A program made the position numbers and the translations under genes. The notes beneath the pieces are model-generated. The model saw nothing but the letters and a program-made list of their open reading frames with translations, had not been told where the DNA came from and searched no databases. DNA of 64,000 bases from Actinomadura oligospora ATCC 43269 (GTDB taxonomy: Bacteria > Actinomycetota > Actinomycetes > Streptosporangiales > Streptosporangiaceae), in the NCBI RefSeq assembly GCF_000518265.1, contig NZ_JADG01000007.1:186001-250000 (forward strand), given 5' to 3'. Shown piece by piece: positions 34,432 through 43,819 of this stretch; within the stretch, counting starts at the first letter, position 1; each line of letters begins with the position of its first letter.

Positions 34432-35673
34432 ATGACACACCCCCTCCGCGGCCGGGACTTCCGGCTGCTGTTCGGCGCCCGGACGCTCTCCCTGGCCGGG
34501 GACGCCGTCGTCCCGGCCGCGCTGGCGCTGGCCGTCCTGCGGGTGACCGGCTCGGGCTCCTCGCTCGCGATCGTGCTGGCCGCGGCGATGCTCCCCAAGC
34601 TCGTGGCGCTCCCCCTCGGCGGCGTCCTGGCCGACCGCCGGGGCGCCCGCCCGATCGCGATCACCACGGACGCGCTCGCCTGCGCGGCCCAGCTCTGCAC
34701 GGCGTTCCTGCTGCTCGGCGGGCATCCGTCCCTGTGGCAGCTCGCGGTCGCGCAGGCGGTCGGCGGCGCCGCGTCCGGCCTGGCCCTCCCGGCTCTGTCG
34801 CCGATGATCGTGGGGACCGTCCCGGCGCACGCCCTGCCCCGCGCGAACGCGCTCCTGGGAACCGTCGCGGGCGCGACGAAGCTGCTGGGCCCGGCCATCG
34901 CGGGCACGTTCGTGCTCACGATCGGCCCCGGCTGGACGTTCCTGCTCGACGCCGCGTCCTTCGGGGCGAGCGCCGCCCTGATCTCATGCGCGCGCGTCCA
35001 GCGGAGGGGCCCTGCGACCGAAGAACCGGCGATTTCTCTACGCGCCGACCTGAAGCAGGGATGGACGGAGGTCCGCGCCCGCGACTGGTATTGGACGAGC
35101 CTCGTCGCGCACGGAATGTGGAACGGCGCGCAGGGCGTGATGCTCACGCTCGCGCCGGTGATCGCCGTCCAGCGTCTTGGCGGCGAGACCGTCTGGATCG
35201 TCACCACGGAAGCCGGTGCGGTCGGGCTCGTCATCGGGTCCCTGATAGCGGGACGTTTCCGACCGCGCCGTCCGGTGGCCGTTGCCAACGCGGGACTTGC
35301 CGCCTACGCGATCCCGCTGACCGTGCTGGCGTTCTACGCACCGGCCATGGTCTTCGTGCCCTGCTACGCGCTGGCCTTGGCGGGCCTCGGATTCCTCAAT
35401 CCGACCTGGGAAACGACCGTCCAGGCCGTTATCCCCACCGAAACCCTCGCACGGGTCACGTCCTACGACTGGCTACTGTCCCTGGCCGCCGCGCCCCTCG
35501 GCTATGCGCTCGGCCCCTGGGCCGCCTCGATCTGGGGGCCACGCGCTCCGCTCCTGGTAGCGGCCGTCCTGGTCGCCACATCCTGCCTGGGCACGCTGGC
35601 GGCCCCGGGCGTCCGCCGCCTTACCCTGGACGCCACAGAACCCAGCCCAACCCCCGAACACCAGCCCGCCTAA
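34432..35673 (+). CDS. MFS transporter
   Basis: This 413-residue protein has about twelve hydrophobic segments. It begins LRGRDFRLLFGARTLSLAGDAVVPAALALAV, and the loop 2-3 signature is GGVLADRRGARPIAI. The layout resembles the MFS_3/enterobactin-exporter-like group of drug effluxers. The second half has somewhat lower G+C codon bias than the first. It is probably controlled by the divergent MarR protein. Confidence 0.9.
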   Translation: MTHPLRGRDFRLLFGARTLSLAGDAVVPAALALAVLRVTGSGSSLAIVLAAAMLPKLVALPLGGVLADRRGARPIAITTDALACAAQLCTAFLLLGGHPSLWQLAVAQAVGGAASGLALPALSPMIVGTVPAHALPRANALLGTVAGATKLLGPAIAGTFVLTIGPGWTFLLDAASFGASAALISCARVQRRGPATEEPAISLRADLKQGWTEVRARDWYWTSLVAHGMWNGAQGVMLTLAPVIAVQRLGGETVWIVTTEAGAVGLVIGSLIAGRFRPRRPVAVANAGLAAYAIPLTVLAFYAPAMVFVPCYALALAGLGFLNPTWETTVQAVIPTETLARVTSYDWLLSLAAAPLGYALGPWAASIWGPRAPLLVAAVLVATSCLGTLAAPGVRRLTLDATEPSPTPEHQPA

Positions 35674-35692
35674 CGCGCGGGCGCGCGGGAGT

Positions 35693-35730
35693 GCGGCGTC
35701 CCCGGGGCACTGGAAAGCCGGGGACGCCAC
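35693..35730. terminator. Bidirectional terminator between the MFS and slipin genes
   Basis: A perfect 11-pair stem, GGCGTCCCCGG with CCGGGGACGCC, encloses a 12-base loop at 35695-35728. Confidence 0.8.
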
Positions 35731-35735
35731 ACGGC

Positions 35736-36809
35736 CTACTGCGGAGGACGGGGTTCCGACTGACCGCCGTTGGTGTCCTCGATGGGGCGCGGGTACTCCC
35801 GGCGCGTCAGTTCCGGAGTGTCCTCACCGCGCTCATCTCGCGGCTTCGATTCGTCCAGTTCCCGGCGCTGCGGTTCGTCCAGGCCCAGGACGGGCGGGAC
35901 GTCCTCGACCGCCTCCATCTCCGAGCCCTTCTCGGTGGCCTTGGCGAGGTCCTGCTCAGCCTTGGCCAGGCGCTCGCTCAGGTCCTGCTTCGGGCTGCTC
36001 TCGCCGCTGCTCTGAGCCGACAGCGACCCGCCCGCCGCGCGCTCGAAGAACCGCAGGATCTCGACCGGCAGCGGCATGACCAGCGTGCTGTTCTTCTCCG
36101 CCGACACCTCGACGACGGTCTGCAGCAGACGCAGCTGCAGGGCCGCCGGGTCCTGCGACATGATCTCGGCCGCCGCGGCCAGCCGCTTGGACGCCTGGAA
36201 CTCGCCGTCCGCGGTGATGATCCGGGCGCGCCGCTCACGCTCGGCCTCGGCCTGCCGGGCCATCGACCGCTTCATGCCCTCCGGCAGCGACACGTCCTTG
36301 ATCTCGACGCGCTCGATCAGGATGCCCCACGGGTCCTGGGTGATGTTGTCGATGATCCCGCGCAGCCGCGCGTTGATCTTCTCGCGCTCGCCCAGCAGCT
36401 CCTGCATGTCGGACTGGCCGATGATCGACCGCAGCGAGGTCTGCGCGACGGTGGACACCGCGTAGCCGTAGTTCTGCACGTTCACGATCGCCTTCACCGG
36501 GTCCACCACCCGGAAGTAGACGACCGCGTCCACCCGCACGCTCACGTTGTCCTGGGTGATGCCCTCCTGTGCGGGCACGCCCATGGTCACCGTCTGCTGG
36601 TTGACCTTCTGCATCCGCTCGACGAACGGCACGATGAAGGTCAGGCCGGGCCTGCGCACCGCGCCCGGGCGGAGCTGGCCGCCGCGCTGCACCTGGCCGA
36701 ACCGGAAGACGATGCCGTGCTCGAACTGCTGGACGACCCGGGCCGACGAGCCCAGTCCGATCAGTCCGAGCACCCCGATGACTATGACGAGGAAGAGGAC
36801 CACCTCCAT
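35736..36809 (-). CDS. SPFH/Band 7 protein (slipin/stomatin-like)
   Basis: This protein of 357 residues has an N-terminal membrane helix (VVLFLVIVIGVLGLIGLG) and a Band 7 domain at about 25-260 (VVQQFEHGIVFRFGQV ... YGYAVSTVAQTSLRSIIGQ ... GILIERVEIKDVSLPEGM). A charged C-terminal tail of 90 residues follows, with coiled-coil potential. Slipins scaffold membrane microdomains and often pair with NfeD, which is not present here. It diverges from the first ArsA-like gene. Confidence 0.9.
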   Translation of the reverse strand: MEVVLFLVIVIGVLGLIGLGSSARVVQQFEHGIVFRFGQVQRGGQLRPGAVRRPGLTFIVPFVERMQKVNQQTVTMGVPAQEGITQDNVSVRVDAVVYFRVVDPVKAIVNVQNYGYAVSTVAQTSLRSIIGQSDMQELLGEREKINARLRGIIDNITQDPWGILIERVEIKDVSLPEGMKRSMARQAEAERERRARIITADGEFQASKRLAAAAEIMSQDPAALQLRLLQTVVEVSAEKNSTLVMPLPVEILRFFERAAGGSLSAQSSGESSPKQDLSERLAKAEQDLAKATEKGSEMEAVEDVPPVLGLDEPQRRELDESKPRDERGEDTPELTRREYPRPIEDTNGGQSEPRPPQ

Positions 36810-37052
36810 GGCGGGCCACCTTTCAGCCGAACTGCCCCGGGTCCGACGCCCGGACCCGCGCGCACCGGCCGCCCGGCGTCGCGCCCTGCCCGGTCGCGGT
36901 GATCGGACACGGCGGACCTGCGTCCGGTTCGCGTTTCCCAGCTAACCGCGTGGGCACGTCCGAGACAACGGTCCGCACGTCGGGAGGGCATCGTGTCAGG
37001 GATCACTTATGTACCGGGAGCCGGGCTCTGAAGTCCTTGCCGAGCGAACGAT

Positions 37053-38060
37053 ATGGTCGATCGGGTGAGCGCGAGAGACACCGACTGGGACGGCGTACGC
37101 CTCCACGTGGTCACGGGGAAGGGCGGCACGGGCAAGACCACCGTGGCCGCGGCCCTCGCCCTGGCCCTGGCGGCGGGAGGCCGCAGGGTACTGCTGGTTG
37201 AGGTCGAGGGGCGGCAGGGGATCGCCCAGCTCTTCGACGTCCCGCCGCTGCCCTACGAGGAACGGAGGGTCGCGGTCGCCCCGGAAGGCGGCGACGTCCA
37301 CGCGCTCGCCGTGGACACCGAGGAGGCGCTCATCGAGTACCTCGAGATGTTCTACAACCTCAAGCGGGCCGGGAAGGCGATGACCAAGCTCGGCATCGTC
37401 GACTTCGTCACCACGATCGCCCCCGGGCTGCGCGACGTCATCCTCACCGGGAAGACCTCCGAGTCCGTCCGGCGGCGGAACAAGGACGGCTCGTTCATCT
37501 ACGACGCCGTCGTCATGGACGCCCCGCCGACCGGCCGCATCACCAAGTTCCTCAACGTCAACGAGGAGGTGTCCGGGCTCGCCAAGGTCGGCCCGGTCCG
37601 CAACCACGCCGACACCGTGATGAAGGTGGTGCGCAGCCCCGAGACGGCCGTCCACTTCGTCACGCTGCTGGAGGAGATGCCCGTCCAGGAGACCATGGAC
37701 GGCATCCACGACCTGCGCGAGGCCGGGCTCCCGGTCGGCGGCGTGATCGTGAACATGGAGCACAAGCCCGTCCTGCCGCCGGAGGCCCTCGCCGAGGCCG
37801 CCGCGGACGGGCTGGACGCCGAGGAGATCGTCCGCGGGGTGAAGGCCGCCGGGCTGGAGCACGACGCCGAGCAGATCGCCGCCGTCCTCACCGCCGAGGC
37901 CGCCGAGCACGCCCGCCGCACCGCCCTCCAGGCCCGCGAGAAGGAGCGCCTGGAAGGCCTCGACCTCCCCCGCTACACCCTCCCCCTGCTCCCGGACGGC
38001 ATGGACCTCGCCGGTCTCTACGACCTGGCCGAGTCCCTCCGCGCCCAAGGCGCCGCATGA
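37053..38060 (+). CDS. ArsA/GET3-like ATPase, first of a pair (Rv3679-like)
   Basis: This SIMIBI-class ATPase has 335 residues. It contains the P-loop VTGKGGTGKTT (about 20-30, with the deviant Walker A lysine), a switch II VVMDAPPTGRI, and a C-terminal helical part. In M. tuberculosis the Rv3679-Rv3680 pair forms the BagA/BagB complex, which is linked to redox and nitric-oxide resistance; the pairing here suggests the same heteromer. An in-frame GTG four codons later is an alternative start. The second gene follows after 166 bases. Confidence 0.9.
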   Translation: MVDRVSARDTDWDGVRLHVVTGKGGTGKTTVAAALALALAAGGRRVLLVEVEGRQGIAQLFDVPPLPYEERRVAVAPEGGDVHALAVDTEEALIEYLEMFYNLKRAGKAMTKLGIVDFVTTIAPGLRDVILTGKTSESVRRRNKDGSFIYDAVVMDAPPTGRITKFLNVNEEVSGLAKVGPVRNHADTVMKVVRSPETAVHFVTLLEEMPVQETMDGIHDLREAGLPVGGVIVNMEHKPVLPPEALAEAAADGLDAEEIVRGVKAAGLEHDAEQIAAVLTAEAAEHARRTALQAREKERLEGLDLPRYTLPLLPDGMDLAGLYDLAESLRAQGAA

Positions 38061-38226
38061 CCCCGCGCCCCGGCGCCGGACACGTCCGCCTCGTGCGTCC
38101 CTCACACGCGCACGAGGCGAGCGTCACGGCGGACGCGCCGCGCCATGCGGCGGACGCGCGGGCACGTGAGGAGGAGGGCGGCGTCCGGACGCGCCGCACG
38201 ACCACTGGTTCGACGGAGACTGTCTG

Positions 38227-39624
38227 ATGAGCCCGACCGGCAAGACCCCGCCCGCGCTGGACGTCGACGAGCTGCTGGACGATCCGCGCACCAAGATCAT
38301 CGTCTGCTGCGGCTCCGGCGGCGTCGGCAAGACCACCACGGCCGCCGCGCTCGGCGTGCGCGCCGCCCGGCGCGGTCGCGACGTCGTCGTCCTCACCGTC
38401 GACCCGGCCCGCAGGCTCGCCCAGTCGATGGGCCTGTCCGAACTGGACAACAGCCCGCGCCGGATCGAGGTCGGCGGCGACGGCGAGCTGCACGCGATGA
38501 TGCTCGACATGAAGCGCACCTTCGACGAGATCGTCGAGGCGCACGCCGACCCGGACCGGGCCCGCCAGATCCTCGCCAACCCCTTCTACCAGTCGCTCTC
38601 CTCGTCCCTGTCCGGGACGCAGGAGTACATGGCGATGGAGAAGCTCGGCCAGCTGCACCGCTCCGGCGCCTGGGACCTCATCATCGTCGACACCCCGCCG
38701 TCCCGGAACGCGCTGGACTTCCTGGACGCGCCCGAGCGGATGGGCCGCTTCCTGGACGGCCGGTTCATGAAGATCCTCGCCGCCCCGGCCAAGACCGGCG
38801 GCCGGTTCGGGGTCAAGGTGATCAGCGCCGGGTTCGGCATGTTCACCGGCGTCATCAACAAGGTGCTCGGCGTCCAGCTGCTGCGCGACGTGCAGACCTT
38901 CGTCGCCGCGTTCGACACGATGTTCGGCGGGTTCCGCGAGCGCGCCGAGAAGACCTTCCGGCTGCTCCAGACGCCGGGCACCGCGTTCCTCGTCGTCGCC
39001 GCCCCCGAGCCGGACGCGCTGCGCGAGGCGTCCTACTTCGTGGAACGCCTCGCCGAGGAGCGGATGCCGCTCGCCGGACTGGTCGTCAACCGCGTGCACG
39101 AGGCCGACGCCCTGCTGTCCGCCGCGCGCTCCCAGGCCGCCGCCGAGACGCTCGAGGAGCGCGGCGAGCACCCGCTCACCGCCGCCCTGCTGCGCCTGCA
39201 CACCGACCGCGTCCAGCTCGCCGCGCGCGAGGCCCGGCTGCGCGAGCACTTCTCGTCCGCGCATCCGACCGTCCCGGTCGTCGCCGTCCCCGCGCAGGCC
39301 GAGGACGTCCACGACCTCGACGGACTCCGCCGCGTGGGCGCCGACATGGCGGGCGAACGCCGCACGGAGGCCACCACGCAGGGCTCCGACGCGAACGACA
39401 CGACACGCGCAGACGTCTCGAACGATGCGAACAGCACGTCCAACGCGAACAGCGCGTCTGACACGAACGGCACGTCCGACGCCAACGGCGCGCCGAACGC
39501 GGACGACACGTCTGACGCGGACGGCGCGGCGAACGCGGGCGGTGGGGACGAGACGGACGGCGCGTCCGGCGGGACGAGCGGAACCACGGGCGCGGCGGGA
39601 TCGGCCGGATCTCCGGCGGCCTGA
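38227..39624 (+). CDS. ArsA/GET3-like ATPase, second of the pair (Rv3680-like), with repeat tail
   Basis: This protein of 465 residues has the P-loop CCGSGGVGKTT (about 28-38), the switch motif LIIVDTPPSRNALDFLDAP and the ArsA-type helical domain through about residue 380. The last 70 residues are an Asn/Asp/Ser/Thr/Ala-rich tail encoded by six 18-bp repeats (39430-39537). The tail is outside the conserved fold and probably disordered. It should act with the upstream paralogue. It is followed by a strong terminator at 39695. Confidence 0.9.
   Translation: MSPTGKTPPALDVDELLDDPRTKIIVCCGSGGVGKTTTAAALGVRAARRGRDVVVLTVDPARRLAQSMGLSELDNSPRRIEVGGDGELHAMMLDMKRTFDEIVEAHADPDRARQILANPFYQSLSSSLSGTQEYMAMEKLGQLHRSGAWDLIIVDTPPSRNALDFLDAPERMGRFLDGRFMKILAAPAKTGGRFGVKVISAGFGMFTGVINKVLGVQLLRDVQTFVAAFDTMFGGFRERAEKTFRLLQTPGTAFLVVAAPEPDALREASYFVERLAEERMPLAGLVVNRVHEADALLSAARSQAAAETLEERGEHPLTAALLRLHTDRVQLAAREARLREHFSSAHPTVPVVAVPAQAEDVHDLDGLRRVGADMAGERRTEATTQGSDANDTTRADVSNDANSTSNANSASDTNGTSDANGAPNADDTSDADGAANAGGGDETDGASGGTSGTTGAAGSAGSPAA
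39430..39537 (+). repeat. Six 18-bp coding repeats
   Basis: Six in-frame 18-bp units encode NSTSNA, NSASDT, NGTSDA, NGAPNA, DDTSDA and DGAANA. Third-position changes and N/D and S/G swaps show divergence after duplication while the frame is kept. Confidence 0.9.
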
Positions 39625-39694
39625 CCTGGGGATTTGCGGAGTTCTTCCGAGAAATTCGGGACGCGCCGCAATCGTCGGCATACATCCGGATTAA

Positions 39695-39739
39695 CGGCGA
39701 ATGCCCGGGGGGTGAATGGCCCCCGCCGGGCATTCGCCG
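39695..39739 (+). terminator. Terminator after the ArsA-like pair
   Basis: A perfect 14-pair stem, CGGCGAATGCCCGG with CCGGGCATTCGCCG, encloses a 17-base loop. Confidence 0.85.
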
Positions 39740-39892
39740 TCCTACCGTCGTGACGCGCGTCGGATCGGCAGTCTCCGTAGCAACCGACGCACAAACCACA
39801 AGACCGTGACCGGATACGGTCATAGCGCGTTGCGGTAAGGCGTCCTTTCAGTTTCGGGCGCATCCGAAATCGCGGCCTGACCAGGGACGACA

Positions 39893-39936
39893 ACGGCCGC
39901 GGACCCGTCTCGGGGACGATTCGGGTCCGCGGCCGT
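39893..39936 (-). terminator. Terminator hairpin downstream of wblA
   Basis: A perfect 14-pair stem, ACGGCCGCGGACCC with GGGTCCGCGGCCGT, encloses a 16-base loop. It lies about 260 bases beyond the wblA stop. Confidence 0.75.
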
Positions 39937-40193
39937 GCGTCATGTCGTCCGTGCTCGCGTCCGGTGCGGTCGCGTTCGCGCCCGGGTCGATGCCCGACGC
40001 TCACGCGTCCGCGATGCTCACGTCCGCGGTGTGCGCGGCCGTGATGTTCACGTCCGCGTCCGCGGTGTGCGCGTCCGATGGGTTCGCATGGTGCTTGTGC
40101 GCGGAGTTCGCGTGTCCGGTCGGCGGCAGCCGACCGCCCTCCCAGGAACGCGCTCCGCGCGAAGGCTCCCTCGCCGGACGCGGCGGGACGGGC

Positions 40194-40505
40194 CTAGCTG
40201 GCGACGAGTTCGCTCTCGTCGCCGTCGACCGACCGCTCGTACTCCTCCTTGGCGGTCTCCAGCAGTTCGCGCCACGAGTGCACGTCCGGTCGCCGCCGGA
40301 GCAACGCGCGCCGCTCCCGCTCGGTCATCCCGCCCCACACACCGAACTCGATCCGGTTGTCGAGGGCGTCGGCGAGGCACTCGGTCCGCACCGGGCAGCC
40401 ACGGCAGATGAGCTTGGCCCGATTCTGCGCCGCACCCTGCACGAACAGGGCGTCCGGATCCGCGTTACGACAGGCGGCGCGGGCGGTCCAATCCGTGATC
40501 CACAT
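40194..40505 (-). CDS. wblA: WhiB-like Fe-S transcription factor WblA (WhiB4-type)
   Basis: This protein of 103 residues has the four cluster-ligating cysteines Cys12, Cys34, Cys37 and Cys43 (CRGCPVRTEC) and the turn motif GVWGG (55-59). A basic helix ERERRALLRRR follows. The location between the ArsA pair and the PASTA PBP is exactly that recalled for Streptomyces wblA and M. tuberculosis whiB4. WblA represses antibiotic production and promotes sporulation in Streptomyces; WhiB4 is a redox-responsive regulator. It is divergent from the PBP gene. Confidence 0.93.
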   Translation of the reverse strand: MWITDWTARAACRNADPDALFVQGAAQNRAKLICRGCPVRTECLADALDNRIEFGVWGGMTERERRALLRRRPDVHSWRELLETAKEEYERSVDGDESELVAS

Positions 40506-40844
40506 CTTGGCCCCACTCCCCTAGGGTCTGTGTCGATTTGCGCTCTATGGCCAGACGGGCGCGGACGTCGGGCCGCCAAACGAAAGCCGTGGGGAAGAAC
40601 TTACGGAAGCGAGGGACGATTCAACAGTCCCCGATGGGCCCATTCTCGATATAGCCCACCGGGGCCATACCGCCGGAACGGACTAGTTACCTGTACTTGA
40701 CGCGCGAGGCATGCCGCCGGTTGTCCCACGCTTGGGACACGCCTACGGGAACGTACCGGTGGGGAGGACCATGTTCGGGCTAAATCGCGGCGTGGCGGGG
40801 TAACCCGTCCCGAATGCACTGGTCGTCCCGCGTACTCTAGTCGG
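40506..40844. promoter_or_regulatory. Divergent wblA-PBP promoter region
   Basis: The region is 339 bases and gene-free, with an A+T-richer part at 40600-40700 (including GATTCAACAGTCC and CTCGATATAGCCC). WblA promoters in Streptomyces have long leaders; nothing specific can be assigned here. Confidence 0.5.
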
Positions 40845-43157
40845 GTGCATGATGCGAACGGTGGTCGGGGGAACGTCGTCCTCACGCTGATCCGGTTGCT
40901 CGCGGCGAGCGTCGCCGCGGGCGTCCTGGTCGCGCTGATCGTCCTGCCGGGGGTCGGATCGACCGGCATGACGGCGCGGGACGCGGCGGAGAACTTCGAG
41001 AGCATGGACAGCAAGCTCGACTCGACCCCGCCGTCGGAGAAGACGGTCGTCTACGACGCGGCCGGCACCCAGATCGCGACCTTCTTCGACCGGTACCGCG
41101 AGTCGGTCCGGCTCGACCAGGTCACGCCCATCATGCGCACCGCGATGGTCGACATCGAGGACTACCGCTTCTACCAGCACGGCGCCCTCGACCTGAAGGG
41201 CACCATCCGCGCCCTGGCGTCGAACGTCGAGTCCGAGGGCACGCAGGGCGGGTCCACCCTCACGCAGCAGTACGTCAAGAACATCCTGGTCGACCGCGCG
41301 CGCAACCAGAAGGAGTACCAGGAGGCGACCGCCCCGACGGCCGGCCGCAAGCTGCGCGAGCTGCGCTACGCCCTCGACATCGAGCGCAAGATGTCCAAGG
41401 ACAAGATCCTCGAGGGCTACCTCAACATCGCCTACTTCGGCGCGGGCGCGTACGGCATCCAGGCCGCGTCCATGCGCTACTTCACCAAGCCCGCCTCCCA
41501 GCTCACCCTGGAGCAGGCGGCGCTGCTCGCGGGCATCACGCAGAACCCGAACGCCTACGACCCGATCCGGTTCCCGCAGGCCGCCAAGTCGCGCCGCGAC
41601 ACCGTCCTGCGCCGCATGGAGCAGCTCAAGCACATCACCAAGGCGCAGGCCGACGCCGCCGTCGCCAAGCCCATCAAGCTGAAGCGCACCGACCCGACCG
41701 GCGGCTGCGAGACCAGCAAGGCCCCGTTCTTCTGCGAGTACGTGAAGTACGAGATCCTCAACGTGCTCTCGGACGGCAAGTACTGGTCGCTCCCCGGCAA
41801 GCAGCAGGTCGAGTTCGTCAACAAGCTCAACCGCGGCGGCTACACCGTCCGCACGACGCTCGACATGGACGCCCAGCGCTCCCTCGACACCGCGCTGCGG
41901 AGCACCGTCGCGCCGGGCGGCAACCGGGTCGCGGCCGAGGCGATGGTCCAGCCCGGCACGGGCAAGCTCCTGGCGGTGGGGCAGAGCAAGCGGTTCGGCG
42001 ACTCCAAGGGCCGCACCAGCCTGAACCTGGCCGCCGACACCGCGCACGGCGGCGGCGCGGGCGTCTCCGCCGGTTCGACCTTCAAGGTCTTCACCCTCGC
42101 CGAGGCGCTCGACCAGGGCATCCCGGTCAGCACCACGATCAACTCGCCGCAGACCACCTCGGTGAACTTTCCGATGTGCAAGATCGGCAAGCTCAGCGGC
42201 GGCGGCCCCTGGCCCTCGGTCAGCAACGCCGGCGACTCCGAGGCTGGCAACTTCAACCTCAAGAGCGGCACCTGGCACTCGGTGAACACCTTCTACGCCG
42301 AGCTGGAGAAGCGCGTCGGCGTCTGCAACGCGGTGAAGATGGCCGAGAAGTTCGGCCTGCGCAAGGCCACCGGGGCGCCGCTCGACCCCAACCCGTCCCA
42401 GGTGCTCGGCACCAACGACATCGACATGGTGCACCTCGCCGCCGCCTACGCGGGCTTCGCGGCGCGCGGCAGGTACTGCTCGCCGGTCGCCATCACCCAG
42501 ATCGTCGACCCGCAGGGCAAGTCGCTGAAGCTCCCCGCGCAGGACTGCCACCAGGCCGTCGACTCCAGCGTCGCGGACGAGGTCAACTCGATCCTCACCG
42601 GCGTCCTCACCAAGGGCACCGCGTCCAACATCGGCGGCATCGGCCGTCCGGCCGCCGGCAAGACAGGCACCTGCGAGAACTTCACCTGCGCCGTGTTCGC
42701 CGGCCACACCCCGAACCTGGCCGCCGCGGTCGCCTACTGGGACTTCCGCGGGCCCTGGTCGCACCCGGTCTACGGCGTCTACGGCGCCGACATCCCCGCC
42801 CCGATCTGGGCGCGGTCCATGCGCGGCGCCCTCGCGGGCAAACCCGCCCCCGGCTTCACCTCGCCCACCAAGAACTTCGGCGACACCACCAAGATCCCGG
42901 ACCTGAAGGGCCAGGCGCTCGGCGCGGCGCAGGCAGCGCTCAGGTCCGCCGGGTTCCAGGTGAAGGTCTCGCCGAAGCCGGTGAACTCCGACCAGCCCAA
43001 GGGCACGGTCGCGTCCACCTCGCCGGGCGCGGGCACCGACGCCGACACCAACACCGTCGTGATCATCTACCTGAGCAACGGCTCCGCGAAGAACCGGAAG
43101 CCCGGTCAGGGACAGCAGCCGCCCAACCAGGGCGGCGGGTGGCCCTGGCCCTTCTGA
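40845..43157 (+). CDS. Bifunctional class A penicillin-binding protein with PASTA domain (PonA2-like)
   Basis: This protein of 770 residues is anchored by one N-terminal helix. The GT51 transglycosylase domain has the catalytic Glu in VDIEDYRFYQHGALD (Glu105) and GGSTLTQQYVKN. The transpeptidase domain has the active-site AGSTFKVFT, SVN and AGKTGT motifs. A single PASTA domain follows at about 680-750 (IPDLKGQALGAAQAALRSAGF), then a Pro/Gly/Gln-rich end. It polymerises and cross-links peptidoglycan outside the membrane. The position next to wblA fits M. tuberculosis ponA2. I take the GTG at 40845. Confidence 0.95.
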   Translation: MHDANGGRGNVVLTLIRLLAASVAAGVLVALIVLPGVGSTGMTARDAAENFESMDSKLDSTPPSEKTVVYDAAGTQIATFFDRYRESVRLDQVTPIMRTAMVDIEDYRFYQHGALDLKGTIRALASNVESEGTQGGSTLTQQYVKNILVDRARNQKEYQEATAPTAGRKLRELRYALDIERKMSKDKILEGYLNIAYFGAGAYGIQAASMRYFTKPASQLTLEQAALLAGITQNPNAYDPIRFPQAAKSRRDTVLRRMEQLKHITKAQADAAVAKPIKLKRTDPTGGCETSKAPFFCEYVKYEILNVLSDGKYWSLPGKQQVEFVNKLNRGGYTVRTTLDMDAQRSLDTALRSTVAPGGNRVAAEAMVQPGTGKLLAVGQSKRFGDSKGRTSLNLAADTAHGGGAGVSAGSTFKVFTLAEALDQGIPVSTTINSPQTTSVNFPMCKIGKLSGGGPWPSVSNAGDSEAGNFNLKSGTWHSVNTFYAELEKRVGVCNAVKMAEKFGLRKATGAPLDPNPSQVLGTNDIDMVHLAAAYAGFAARGRYCSPVAITQIVDPQGKSLKLPAQDCHQAVDSSVADEVNSILTGVLTKGTASNIGGIGRPAAGKTGTCENFTCAVFAGHTPNLAAAVAYWDFRGPWSHPVYGVYGADIPAPIWARSMRGALAGKPAPGFTSPTKNFGDTTKIPDLKGQALGAAQAALRSAGFQVKVSPKPVNSDQPKGTVASTSPGAGTDADTNTVVIIYLSNGSAKNRKPGQGQQPPNQGGGWPWPF

Positions 43158-43177
43158 TCCACGGCCGCGAACGCGAC

Positions 43178-43210
43178 GAGGCCCCGGCAGCGATCCGCCG
43201 CCGGGGCCTC
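43178..43210. terminator. Bidirectional terminator between the PBP and YqeY genes
   Basis: A perfect 11-pair stem, GAGGCCCCGGC with GCCGGGGCCTC, is extended by AACGCG/CGCGTT arms. It is followed by a 19-base direct duplication beginning GGGCCTCCGCGTTTCCC. Confidence 0.82.
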
Positions 43211-43259
43211 CGCGTTTCCCAGGGCCTCCGCGTTTCCCGGGCCGTCCACGACCCGTGGA

Positions 43260-43718
43260 TCAGGACGAGGCCAGCTGGCGCTTCACCTCGGCGGCGACGC
43301 GACCGCCCTCGGCGCGTCCGGCGACCTTGGGGTTCACGACCTTCATGACCTGGCCCATGGCGCGCGGGCCCTCGGCTCCGGTCTCGGCGATCGCGTCGGC
43401 GACCAGCGCGGTCAGCTCGACGTCGGCGAGCTGCGCGGGCAGGTAGCCGTCCAGCACCTCGTTCTCGTCGCGCTCGGCCTGCGCCTGCTCGGTCCGGCCG
43501 GCGTCCGCGAACGCCTGCGCGGCCTCGCGCCGCTTCTTCGCCTCCCGGGTCAGCACCCGGACCACGTCGTCGTCGGACAGCTCGCGGGCCTGCTTTCCGG
43601 CGACCTCCTCGTTCTTGACCGCCGTCAGCGCCATCCGCAGGGTGCGGGTGCGCACCTCGTCGCGGGCCTTCATGGCGACCGAGAGGTCGGCCTCCAGCTT
43701 CTCCTTCAGGGCACTCAT
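43260..43718 (-). CDS. GatB/YqeY domain protein
   Basis: The protein has 152 residues and begins MSALKEKLEADLSVAMKARD. The family core is TRTLRMALTAVKNEE ... AQAERDENEVLDGYLPAQL and ends with MGQVMKVVNPKVAGRAEGG. YqeY resembles the tail domain of the GatB tRNA-amidotransferase subunit and may bind tRNA, but the function is open. I use the ATG at 43718; upstream in-frame codons are not family-like. It diverges from the phosphoesterase gene. Confidence 0.9.
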   Translation of the reverse strand: MSALKEKLEADLSVAMKARDEVRTRTLRMALTAVKNEEVAGKQARELSDDDVVRVLTREAKKRREAAQAFADAGRTEQAQAERDENEVLDGYLPAQLADVELTALVADAIAETGAEGPRAMGQVMKVVNPKVAGRAEGGRVAAEVKRQLASS

Positions 43719-43819
43719 GGTCACATGATGCCCGCTGCGCCCCGGTGGCCTCACCAGGATTACCGCGTGGCCCGGGACTCTGGAACCATTGGGGGCGACC
43801 ATCCGCCGGAGGGAGAACC

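Larger units (their letters stand above)
39625..40193. other. Gene-free region between the ArsA pair and wblA
   Basis: This region holds two strong hairpins (39695-39739 and 39893-39936) with an unassigned 150 bases between them. From 39985 to 40090 are repeats of TCACGTCCGCGGTGTGCGCG. The part nearest wblA is its 3' flank. No gene is seen. Confidence 0.6.

Noticed and set aside
40743..42764. A 673-codon minus-strand frame opposite the PBP gene
   Set aside because: No recognisable domain; the PBP on the other strand has complete catalytic motifs.
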